Below, piece by piece: positions 10,482 through 19,407 of a stretch of 64,000 bases of DNA. Each line of letters begins with the position of its first letter. Within the stretch, counting starts at the first letter, position 1. The notes beneath the pieces were generated by a model, which was not told the DNA's origin, made no database searches, and saw only the letters and a program-made list of their open reading frames with translations. Source of the DNA: Theileria orientalis strain Shintoku (Eukaryota; Apicomplexa; Aconoidasida; Piroplasmida; Theileriidae); the NCBI RefSeq assembly GCF_000740895.1, contig NC_025261.1, positions 1,550,001 through 1,614,000 of the forward strand, written 5' to 3'. The position numbers and the translations under genes are program-made.

Positions 10482-11834
10482 CAACAAATATTGTGACCCC
10501 TGAAACTAACAAATATTAAACATAAGAATCATAATTGACGGGTGATATCTGAAGGTTCGGTATCATGGAATCTCGTTTCCATGGGGCATCAATATGTTCT
10601 TTTTCATCGAGTAACAAGTAAACACCCTCTGGTATAAATCAAAATCGACATACAACATGTTCTGTTGCCATTCGTCCATAATTTGAATCATTATGGTCAC
10701 ACAGTGACTATATATGAATCATTATTTGTCCATTAATAGACAATCGATTTTTGCGTTTATGGTTGCTAACTAGTAAATCTCATTAGAAATAAAGTCGAGT
10801 TACTAATGTGTAATGTAGCATAAATTTTGAATTAAAAAGTACATAAAAGTGTGCTTTTCTATAATTGGTTACCATTGGCCAGAATCATTAAACAATAAAA
10901 GTTATTTTTATATATATATAATTTACTTTATAAAAATTTTGAATAGATCATTTAATTGTTATATTAAATTAATTTATAGATAAATGTGTAAACTACTTGA
11001 GGAACTGGTAAATTTGGAAGGTTCCATTAATAGTCCAATATAATAAATAGATTGCCAAGTATTGGAGTAGTATTTATATTCAAAAAACCTTTTAAATTAA
11101 CTATATGGATTCTTAGACTGTCCTCAAAATGATAATTATGCCATAGATCTTTAATATATTTAATAAGTTGTTGTGTATAGTAACATGTGTCCCTTAAAAT
11201 CGTTTATCTTTTGTTATAATTTTCTTATGTCAATGTTGAACTTTTATAGATATTTCTATTGGTTACCTATCAAGAAGATAAGCTATATTAGCTCAAACAA
11301 ATTTAGAGTTCATTTCCAGTTAAAGAATAATAAGATCTAAGGGCAGTTTTTGGTAACTTTTGTTTACTTCATATTATGAATTTGAATATTATTTAGGATC
11401 AGTAGTAGATAGTTTATGTGTATATTTGCTATAGAGATTTTAAATAATTAAGCTTCACGGTGGCAGGATGGTACAAGTATTTGCTATGTCCCATAAAACA
11501 TATTTACACGTAAATTTGAGATAGTATTTATTCTTTTGATTGGAAAAAATGATTCAAATAGCGTGATAGTCAACCCCATCGTTGGTAAATTCGTTTTACT
11601 TGTGCCCTGAGGTCTTTTCAAACATAGACAATTGACCGAACTACGTACCATACCCACCCAGTTAATATGACAAACTCAGGTATTTGACAACAAGAGCCTT
11701 GACTTATATGTCCAACCTAATTGCTGGTTAAACTGTTGTCATTTAAACCCCTAATAACTTAGTTAAGTCATGAACAAGCTAAAATATACACGGCGAAATT
11801 TAGCTTGTTAGGCTTGTCCATTTTCAGCCTTTGA
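10482..11834. other. Long AT-rich divergent intergenic region
   Basis: About 1.35 kb between the divergent FAINT genes, with an AT dinucleotide run near 10910-10920. It should include both promoters. No frame of note was seen; an inverted repeat close to the right-hand gene is listed separately. Confidence 0.5.
11773..11809. promoter_or_regulatory. Perfect 11-bp inverted repeat upstream of the Cys-rich FAINT-like gene
   Basis: AACAAGCTAAA at 11773-11783 and its exact reverse complement at 11799-11809 flank a 15-base loop, 25 bases before the ATG at 11835. It could be an mRNA hairpin or a dyad operator. A role is inferred from position only. Confidence 0.4.
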
Positions 11835-12518
11835 ATGAGGCTTTATGATAAATTAATATATTCCATATTTATATGTTTAATGTACGGAAACGACCTGCAA
11901 ATCAACGGTCCATTATTAGTAGATTCAACCTGGGATTGGCTAAAAAAATTCCTTTGTAGCGGTTGCTGTGGTTGTAATTCCTGTGATTCAGATTGCGGTG
12001 GTTGCGATTCCTGTGGGTCTAGTAGTTCCAATTCATCCCCGAAAACTAACGATAATGCCGACAAAACTACAGACCCAAATGTAAAGACAACCGAAGTTAA
12101 TATTGATAAGGCAATGGGAACAGGTTACAATTCTAACCAAGGAGGTAATTACAAACTTGTATTCAAACCCACTGGTGATTATTCTATTAAAGCTGTTAAA
12201 AAAGGAACTACTGAAATTTGGAAGGCCGAAAAGAAAGAGGACTATTCAAAGGAAGTGATATCAGATTTTGCAAAACACATTGTTACTATTAGTATAGGTT
12301 CCGACGGAGCCACTAAAAAAGTATTTAAGAAGGGATCTGATAATAAATGGACAGAGACTAGTAAAGATGCAACACAGAATGGTGGCTCCGACGGATCTGG
12401 AGGTGGAGGGACTGGAACCAGTCCCACGAGCGGTGGAACAACCGGTACTGGTAATTCGACTGGTACGGCTGCATCTGGTGGAGGAGGAACTAAGCAATCA
12501 ACACCTGCTGCACAGTAA
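11835..12518 (+). CDS. Secreted Cys-rich FAINT-like protein
   Basis: 227 residues, single exon. Residues 1-20 form a plausible signal peptide (hydrophobic Y-S-I-F-I-C-L-M). A compact Cys/Gly/Ser cluster with about ten Cys in 25 residues follows at roughly 40-65. The central 95-170 region has the strand pattern of one FAINT unit: Y-K-L-V-F, then A-V-K-K-G-T-T-E-I-W-K-A and V-T-I-S-I-G, ending with K-V-F-K-K-G and W-T-E. The C-terminus from about 180 is a Gly/Thr/Ser low-complexity tail. The Cys knot could be a disulfide-linked or metal-binding module. It lies in tandem with the next secreted gene at 13254. FAINT assignment is likely but rests on one divergent unit. Confidence 0.72.
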   Translation: MRLYDKLIYSIFICLMYGNDLQINGPLLVDSTWDWLKKFLCSGCCGCNSCDSDCGGCDSCGSSSSNSSPKTNDNADKTTDPNVKTTEVNIDKAMGTGYNSNQGGNYKLVFKPTGDYSIKAVKKGTTEIWKAEKKEDYSKEVISDFAKHIVTISIGSDGATKKVFKKGSDNKWTETSKDATQNGGSDGSGGGGTGTSPTSGGTTGTGNSTGTAASGGGGTKQSTPAAQ

Positions 12519-13253
12519 CATTAAATCGGATTGTACTATATACACATGGACACAAACTCAGTTCCAAAACTTGGAATGATTTTAATGTAGTTTGAATCTC
12601 GAATGAGATGGTACCCCTTTAACCTGAAACAAAGGTTATGTTGAAAAAATGTAGTATGTTATTTTTAGGGCAACATTCTTTAGTCTTAAAGTACGCCATT
12701 ATTACATTACACCCAATGAGCAGGAACTCACCTCAGCTTAAACCTGGCTTTAACCAATGTAACCCCCTTAGGATAACCTGAGAATCGAATTCAAGCAACT
12801 AATCTCATTTAATATATATGGCATACGCTATGACATAGAAATACCCTATTTAAGAGATACACATTAGGTCACAGCAGGGTCTAATCACCGATAGTCGGAA
12901 GGTCGCTTATTAATAACAACTAACCTGAAACTGCTACAAATTATACTCACACGGATAAGGAGACCTGTGTCCTCCTTTGAATTCCACAATAAAAAATTGC
13001 AGATAAGTGAAATGACAAATTTATATGTATGACATTAACCCCAGTCCTAATGGAATCTGTCATAGTTGCTCCATGCCAAACAACCTTGGCAGACGTCAAT
13101 TCAGCTTTATCGACTGCATACATTATTTGTAATAAATATTTAGTGATAATCCATAAAAAATATTATAAAAATCCAGTACTAGTATCATCCATAAGTATAT
13201 ACCGTAACCTTGTATATAAATTAAACACTGAACTATTACCTTCCTTATATAAA
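12519..13253. other. Intergenic between two tandem secreted-protein genes
   Basis: AT-rich. The frame of the downstream gene stays open from 13029 to 13253, but that stretch lacks coding character and precedes a clear signal peptide at 13254. Nothing else was seen. Confidence 0.5.
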
Positions 13254-13904
13254 ATGAATATCTATACCACCTTGTTTCTATACGTTTTCCTTCTATTGAA
13301 CAACAATATAGTTGATTCACTGAAACTTCAATTTACATTTAATAATAGCAAAAAAATTAACGATAAAGATAGGTACTGGCTGCTGAAGGTTAATGAACAT
13401 GAAGGCCACTATTTCTTCTTCGGCCATGCCAGGTGTAGCAAAATTGTAGCTGACGGAACCACATTGTGGAAAGTTAAACAAAATGGAATGTGTCCGGGTG
13501 GAGTCAGCTACTATGGTACAGATGAGGTAGCCATCAACTTTCCTGAAGAATTGCTGTTCTTTAAAAAATCAAACGGTGAATGGGTGAAAACTACTCCACC
13601 TAATGAAACTGTTAAAGGAAATTTGGAGGCAGCTGTTATTGAATCAGACCAAGATGCTAAGAACAAAAAGGATCATCCGGCTGCAGAAGAAATACAGCTA
13701 CCAGTTAAATCTTATAAGGAACCAGATTATGACCTACCGAGAGACATTAAGATCGAGTTGACGACTGACTGCTATAAGCAAAAAACACAGCCTTCGGAAG
13801 AACAAGTGGCTAAACCGACACAGCCAGAACCAGCCCAGTCTGTTGCAGAAGATGCAGAAGACAGTAGTGCTACTCCCGCCGCACCTGAGAGTGGGTCAAC
13901 CTAA
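13254..13904 (+). CDS. Secreted FAINT-like protein with acidic Pro/Glu-rich tail
   Basis: 216 residues from the ATG at 13254, chosen over the upstream in-frame start at 13029 because it places a clean signal peptide (M-N-I-Y-T-T-L-F-L-Y-V-F-L-L-L) at the N-terminus. One domain at about residues 22-125 follows the FAINT pattern: L-x-L-x-F-x-F-N, then Y-W-L-L-K-V, A-D-G-T-T-L-W-K-V, V-A-I-N-F-P and F-F-K-K-S-N-G-E-W. The last 80 residues are Lys/Glu/Pro/Ala-rich and probably disordered. It is convergent with the gene at 14202. It is likely exported or surface-located. Confidence 0.72.
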   Translation: MNIYTTLFLYVFLLLNNNIVDSLKLQFTFNNSKKINDKDRYWLLKVNEHEGHYFFFGHARCSKIVADGTTLWKVKQNGMCPGGVSYYGTDEVAINFPEELLFFKKSNGEWVKTTPPNETVKGNLEAAVIESDQDAKNKKDHPAAEEIQLPVKSYKEPDYDLPRDIKIELTTDCYKQKTQPSEEQVAKPTQPEPAQSVAEDAEDSSATPAAPESGST

Positions 13905-14201
13905 TACCCTGAGTCGGGCGAAGGTCCCAAACTACAACAGCAGCAATGTACACCAATCAGTACCTGAATGTATAATTGATATTGTTAACTACCAGCGTGT
14001 CTAGTAGTTTTTTTTATAATCTTTTTTTAGTTTTTATATGGCAGATGATATGAATGCCTCACACGTAACGTAGCACTGAGAGTACTCGCGTAAAAGACAC
14101 TGCTGAACCTTCTAACGTACTTCAGCGTAGCCAGCATTGTGTAATAACTAATGTGGTAACTAGTGTGTATTGCATATTATATAGACGTACATAATCTGCG
14201 G

Positions 14202-15077
14202 TCATTCGGCGTCGACGTCAAAGTCTGCGCGTTTGGTGCTGCCGCCGGCATCGTTGCCACTAAGCATCGGGTCATATTTTGAAGAAAAAAGACTCGGGTC
14301 AATCTTCCCGCTCTTGACCAGAATCTCGACCTTTCGGAGCTTCTCCATGTCCTCAGGGTCCAGGTGACTAAACAGCGTCTCCACCTGGAGTCCGTAGTAG
14401 TTCTGGGTGCCGGGGGTCGCCTCCTCGTGATGCTTCCTTATGGAGGCAACGGTCTTCTTGAACGTGGCCTGAAGGAAGGCCTCCGGGCCAAATACCCGTT
14501 CTACGACCTCATAGAAGAAGTTGTCGACGAGAGGCCCAACGGTTTTAAACTTTCCAGCTGTTTTATAGGGCTCAGCGCATATTTTGTTCACCATCTCATC
14601 GTCGTTCATGCTACTTCGGACGTACTCCGCGTCCCTGCCCTTGTATGCTGAGAAGTATTTCCTTACCCAGGCCGGCTTGTCAATCTTCTTTTCTAAAAGA
14701 GGTATTACGCCTCCGTCTCCTGGCAATTCGGACAGTCTGTAACCGAATAGCCTTTGTTGTCTCAGCTTGCTTTTTCTCACCAGGTTGTCCATCTGCTTCG
14801 TCATGCTCATGTGCTCCAGTGGCAATACTTGCTTAAGTCTTTTGGACTTTCTCTGCTGCCTCTGTTTCCTTTCAAAAGATGGATTTTTAGCGAATATACT
14901 AAATTCCAACTTGTTTTTACTTCGATTCAGGCAGTTGTTCTGTGGATGAAACGAACCTTGTGGCTGGTTGTAACCGCTCTTCATTCTGTTCGACACACTG
15001 TTGAATGAGACTGAAACTGTGTTTAAGGCGTATCCGGCACATGAAGTGATAAAAACAAACAAATGTACAACATTCAT
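14202..15077 (-). CDS. Putative apicoplast-targeted protein of unknown function
   Basis: 291 residues, single exon. Residues 1-16 are a short signal peptide (V-V-H-L-F-V-F-I-T-S-C-A-G-Y-A). About 80 residues rich in Asn, Ser, Lys, Arg and Gln and poor in acids follow, the pattern of an apicoplast bipartite leader. The remaining 200 residues are a soluble, mostly helical domain with a K-P-A-W-V-R-K-Y-F element near residue 130 and many aromatic-charged pairs. I do not recognise the family. Codon usage and GC are higher than in the flanks. The alternative is an ordinary secreted protein. The leader is seen; the destination is inferred. Confidence 0.65.
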   Translation of the reverse strand: MNVVHLFVFITSCAGYALNTVSVSFNSVSNRMKSGYNQPQGSFHPQNNCLNRSKNKLEFSIFAKNPSFERKQRQQRKSKRLKQVLPLEHMSMTKQMDNLVRKSKLRQQRLFGYRLSELPGDGGVIPLLEKKIDKPAWVRKYFSAYKGRDAEYVRSSMNDDEMVNKICAEPYKTAGKFKTVGPLVDNFFYEVVERVFGPEAFLQATFKKTVASIRKHHEEATPGTQNYYGLQVETLFSHLDPEDMEKLRKVEILVKSGKIDPSLFSSKYDPMLSGNDAGGSTKRADFDVDAE

Positions 15078-15099
15078 GGTGTTTACTTGCTACTATTTC

Positions 15100-15300
15100 C
15101 AGGCGCTAGCTGTTAATTTTGTTATAGTTATGGTTGTTGATAAAGTTGATGGTATTGCTGATATTGTTATTGTTACTGCTGTTACCTTTATTATTCCTAT
15201 TATTCTGTGTGCTGATATAGTTCTTTATTCCTATTGCTAATATTATTGTTGTAGTTGTTTCTGATGTTACTGCTGTTATTGTTGTATGCGGCTAGCAGTT
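15100..15300. repeat. Degenerate GTT/ATT trinucleotide microsatellite
   Basis: Irregular repeats of GTTATT, GTTGTT and GCTGTT fill the 5' flank of the gene at 14202-15077, up to the stop of the PITH gene. A similar tract lies in the NSR1-like intron at 30690-30845. Confidence 0.7.
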
Positions 15301-15348
15301 ATATGTGTTAACTGTGTTGCGATTACGACTATTTTATCCTACTAATTG

Positions 15349-15978
15349 TTATTCTATCACTCTGAAACCACGCAATTCAGCCAAATTTTCACTGGGATTT
15401 GGAGCGGGCGTCACTTCGTAAGTCACATCAACTACTCCAGTTGACACGTTTAACGGCCTTCCTCGCAGTCCAATGTAGCGCAACTTAACTTCTCCTTCGT
15501 TAGATAAAAAGTGAATTGCCAGGTTATCAACTCCTCTAAACTGTCTAGACCCTAGAGAATGTACAAATGACCCGTGCCAATCTGGAGGTAAATCCAATTT
15601 CAGGGAGGGTGTGGTTGTATCAATGTCGCTAAAATCAAATTCCGGTCTATTTGCGTATATTTTAACCTTTAAAACACTGTCGCTCTCGTTTACAACCAGG
15701 AGATTATGCACATCGCACGGTTGCGAGAATGGCACTGTAAACAACAATTCAGTCTCCACATCGTCACTTATTACATGAAAATCGCTTAGGCGCTCTCCAT
15801 ACTTCTTAAATATCAAGCCTCCGGAGTTCGGATCCTAGAAATACCTGGTGAATCTGAACAAACTTACTGAGGTACTATTCAACACTCTAATTGAGGATAT
15901 ATTTAGGTACTCTCTAAGGCAAATAAAACTGGATGCTAATTCGTGTTCAGCCTTGCAACCACAACCAGAGGAATGCAT
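15349..15978 (-). CDS. PITH-domain protein (PITHD1-like), two exons
   Basis: Exons 15868-15978 and 15349-15834 are joined in phase 0 (donor GTAAGT, acceptor TTTCTAG) and give 198 residues. Exon 1 encodes the Cys-rich start (H-S-S-G-C-G-C) followed by an E-H-E-L helix. Exon 2 holds the PITH core: L-L-F-x-V-P-F-x-Q-P at about 60-70, K-I-Y-A-N-R-P-E-F-D-F-S-D at about 90-102, and an R-Q-F-R-G-V-D-N-L-A-I-H-F element typical of the domain. PITH domains form the C-terminus of thioredoxin-like protein 1, where they bind the 26S proteasome, and the whole of PITHD1. There is no thioredoxin fold here, so it is the stand-alone type. The length is as expected for PITHD1. Confidence 0.9.
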
Positions 15979-16955
15979 TATATAACTAAATTTTCAATAC
16001 ACAAAAATCATATTCGAGGGATTCTATATAATTATGTGAGAATAAAGGAAAGTAGATTGAATATTAAGACTTTAAATTAAAGTTAAAATATAAATCAAAC
16101 GAACATGGAATCCCTGAATACTATAAACAATCACTAATTAATTCAATTCCCACAAGAGATACACATCACAACAACATCTTTTATAAAGTGTAAAATACAC
16201 ATTATAAATTTATTAGGTAATAATTAACACTTTTATATATTAAATCAATTATCGTTATTATTTTTATATGGGAATCTGATAATGAAACATTATCCAATAC
16301 TCTAATTGAATAATTAAATTATTTATTAATTTTAATTAAAACAATAATCTGATTGATTGAAATCAATCTTGTAATTATAAATTTGTGTATTTTTATCTAT
16401 AGTTTGTTTTTTAAGAGTATTATTGACAACCTTCCATGACCATAATATATCGTATCATTAATACTTTATTTATTAACACACTTGACATTTTTTGAGCTTC
16501 TATAAGTAAATTATAGTAATCAAAATGAATAACACTTTAACTACTTCAAGATTTGTTCTCAAATTGACATATTCAAAACCTCCCATGGAGAAAATATAGA
16601 AGTAGTACAGATACTGAGTAAATATTCATAAACAGCTAAATTTATACTTATAATTTTAATTTATGAACAATATAAACCTTCCGAGTTCCCGATATATGAT
16701 TAAGATAAAGATTTTTTTGATAGACAAAAATACACAGATCAAAAGGTCAATCGAGACTAAACATATGTAAAAACAGTTATTTAATAGTAATGGGCTAATA
16801 AGGAACAACGACGTTACTTATTAGGCCAGCGCACCAAGTGCATTCCTAAGCCTAACTGATGTGTAGGCCCTAATAAACAAAAAAATAAATTTTCCTATGT
16901 TTTAAAATGTAGTAAAACCTGTTACATATTTTCCAAAAACCGTAAAATATTTAAA
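15979..16955. other. Divergent AT-rich intergenic region
   Basis: Nearly 1 kb of very AT-rich sequence between the PITH gene and the EF-hand gene, which point away from each other. It probably contains both promoters. No open frame or RNA gene recognised. Confidence 0.5.
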
Positions 16956-18560
16956 ATGGTCCCAGTAGGACTGAAGATACTATCTAAATCGGTGGCGTTT
17001 GCTGCCCGTTTCTTCACTCCATTATTTTTGTTATCCCTGTTCATCGTATCAAACGTGTTTAATTTAAATGAGCTGAAACTGTCAAAGATAATTTTTGACG
17101 GCTTCTGTAACAATGAAAATATGGACGGACTGGGAAGAATAGTCTGTCCAATGGTCCCGATGGAGGACCCGTTCTTTAATAATACTCACTTAAACAAGCA
17201 ATATAATATACCGTTGTTAATATCTACTACAAAAATTAAGGATGATATCGTCATAAATGCAGATTCTTCTGCGCCTTCCTCATTATACCTAATAATGGAA
17301 GTGTGCAACTCCTACAAAACAAATGTCAGTAAATCGACACTTTTGGCCGACCTTTGTGTTTTAATAAACGATACATTGAAGGAAACTAGAAACGAGTTTA
17401 AGTTTAACCAAAATTTAAGTGGCGGTCACGAGGAGCTGGTGAAATGGAAAAATGTGGCTGCACTACTTCAGAGGCTGCCAAATAACGGTAAATTATCACA
17501 CATTACGCTGCTATCCAGTTTAAATAAAAACAAAATTCTTGAAAAGGTCATCAACAGTGTTTTAAGTTTAAACGAGAGTGAGAACAAAGAAAATTTATCG
17601 GAATCGCCAGAGTTGACGACTGACCTATTGGTGACTAGCGACATTCTTACATTGGTAGGGGACCCATTTAAACTGTTGTCTGGCGTTGCGTTCCCCGAAC
17701 TGATTTACAACAGTTTTGGGACTATTCATGAGTCGATTTATAGGCTGTTTCTGTCCTTTCCGGAGGCCTCTGCGGCTCTCCTACACATGAGGAATCTCGG
17801 GTTCGAAGGTCCCGAGTTCTCTTCGTTTGAGCCTAAAATCGATAGGTTTACTTATCTCGCCATTTTTTTAAGTTCATTTCAGCTACTCTTGACTTATTCT
17901 TTCGAGTTTGTGCCACTTTACTCCGGAATTGTTAAGTCGGCCTATAACAGAGACGTAACTCATCAAAAATACAAGTATTCACACCTTTTGAGTGAATTCA
18001 CCGATGATTTAGAGTCCAAAACATTTGTAGAAAACATAATGATGAGTTTAAATGCATTTGCTATAAATTTAAACTTAAGGAACAAGCTTTTTATGGCCGG
18101 CGATATTGGGTTTAAATTCACCAAAAAACTGGTCGAAATACTCGCTTTAATGAACATACCTAGCGATAATATGTACAATAAAGACAGACAGGCCTTAATT
18201 TCATTGAAACTTAATGAAGGTTTAACGTACTTGGGCAAGTTCATATCGTTCGACCACGACAGCGACGGATTTATATCATTTGAGGAGTTTACCAAGGCCT
18301 CAATAGATTTAAACAGCTTCGTTGATGATGTGATGAGCGTCTTCAACAGCAAGGAGGAGCAGAAGGGGGACCAAGAAGGCTTACAGGCCGACGATGATGG
18401 GCTGCAGTTCGTGAACATGCTGAAATCGCAGAATTCACTCTACGATAAAATCATAGACGAGTTTATAATATCGGACATCGATCGAAACGACAATTTAAGC
18501 GTGGAAGAATTCATTGAGCTGACGTTGTCCACAAGCATTGCGGAAAATATACACACATAG
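16956..18560 (+). CDS. EF-hand protein with N-terminal hydrophobic segment
   Basis: 534 residues, single exon. Residues 15-35 form a hydrophobic segment that could be a signal anchor. The middle 400 residues are helical and unrecognised. Two canonical EF-hand loops lie near the C-terminus: D-H-D-S-D-G-F-I-S-F-E-E at about residues 434-445 and D-I-D-R-N-D-N-L-S-V-E-E at about 511-522. Both have acidic positions 1, 3 and 5 and Glu at 12, so calcium binding is expected. Spacing between the loops is longer than in a tight EF pair because an acidic Gln/Gly-rich linker separates them. It could be a calcium sensor tethered to a secretory or mitochondrial membrane; the target is not decidable from sequence alone. 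Confidence 0.78.
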   Translation: MVPVGLKILSKSVAFAARFFTPLFLLSLFIVSNVFNLNELKLSKIIFDGFCNNENMDGLGRIVCPMVPMEDPFFNNTHLNKQYNIPLLISTTKIKDDIVINADSSAPSSLYLIMEVCNSYKTNVSKSTLLADLCVLINDTLKETRNEFKFNQNLSGGHEELVKWKNVAALLQRLPNNGKLSHITLLSSLNKNKILEKVINSVLSLNESENKENLSESPELTTDLLVTSDILTLVGDPFKLLSGVAFPELIYNSFGTIHESIYRLFLSFPEASAALLHMRNLGFEGPEFSSFEPKIDRFTYLAIFLSSFQLLLTYSFEFVPLYSGIVKSAYNRDVTHQKYKYSHLLSEFTDDLESKTFVENIMMSLNAFAINLNLRNKLFMAGDIGFKFTKKLVEILALMNIPSDNMYNKDRQALISLKLNEGLTYLGKFISFDHDSDGFISFEEFTKASIDLNSFVDDVMSVFNSKEEQKGDQEGLQADDDGLQFVNMLKSQNSLYDKIIDEFIISDIDRNDNLSVEEFIELTLSTSIAENIHT

Positions 18561-18681
18561 GAGGTTTAATGGTGCTCCCAGATGCTAGCTGAGCCCAAAT
18601 TGTTTTAATATTTTTTGTATTCATGTTTTAAACTGTATGTTCATGCTTATTGTGTCACACTAAGTAGTTGATTTGTCCTAA

Positions 18682-19164
18682 ATGAGTCAAAACAGCAATC
18701 CCAACTATACATATGTAACTCCTCAGCCAAACAGCTTTCAGGCGGCATACCGCCAGTACGGCCAACAGCCAAATGAGTCGTTTCCGTACCAAAGTAAGGA
18801 ATTGAAGCCGGGAAGTAAGGGGAAAATGGCCAACTCCAAGGTTTCAAAGGACAAAATGTTAAATATGAAGTACGACTACGGATCGCCCAAAATGTACCCG
18901 TCCTCAGGCGCAGATCCCAAGGACCCATCGAAGCAGTACGCCTCGAGGTTCCCCAAGGTGACTAACGAGGAGGTGCAGAACCTGCTGTTGGAAAATTACT
19001 CAATAATGAAGGCGATGAACGACTCCATGGAAAACACGGAGCAGCTGATGGACGACCCAGAGTTTACGCTGTAAGTTTAAGACGGACTAAACGCGTTCAG
19101 GAACTTTGGAAAGCTTCACAAAAACCTGGTATTCTTGTCGAGGATTTCAGACCAACCCAACTAA
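18682..19164 (+). CDS. SSXT-domain protein (SS18/GIF-like transcriptional co-activator), two exons
   Basis: Exons 18682-19070 and 19101-19164 are separated by a 30-base GTAAGT...TTCAG intron, giving about 150 residues. Unspliced, the frame stops right after E-F-T-L. Spliced, it continues into K-L-H-K-N-L-V-F-L-S-R-I-S-D. The region from about residue 95 to the end matches the SSXT domain of SS18 and plant GIF/AN3 proteins: T-x-E-x-V-Q-x-L-L-x-E-N-x-x-I, then a 15-20 residue link, then L-x-x-N-L-V-F-L and a closing I-x-D-Q. In animals and plants this domain tethers SWI/SNF remodellers or growth factors in the nucleus. The N-terminal 90 residues are Gln/Pro/Tyr/Ser-rich, so the disordered part is at the opposite end from SS18. 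Confidence 0.75.
19071..19100 (+). other. 30-base intron of the SSXT gene
   Basis: GTAAGT donor, internal ACTAAAC (branch-like) and TTCAG acceptor. Removal restores the second half of the SSXT domain in frame. Very short introns are normal in piroplasms. Confidence 0.8.
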
Positions 19165-19407
19165 TCACCTGGCTAATGCGCCACCAGTACACACACCACT
19201 CAACCATAGATGTTTTGTATCATAGCCAAATGGCAACACGACTAATGTATCATACTCTACGTATCTATAAACGTATGCATATATGAAAAAAGGCAGGCTG
19301 TTTGCTGGATAACTAACAAAAGTCAGTGAATAGTGGCTTAATGTTAGTTGCGAATGATCTAAGTAAGTTGCGGCCGGCTTCAGCCTAGTATGTTACAAAC
19401 ACGCACT

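Noticed and set aside
13029..13253. Upstream in-frame extension of the secreted gene at 13254
   Set aside because: It would bury the signal peptide 75 residues into the protein, and the added stretch is AT-rich with no protein-like pattern.
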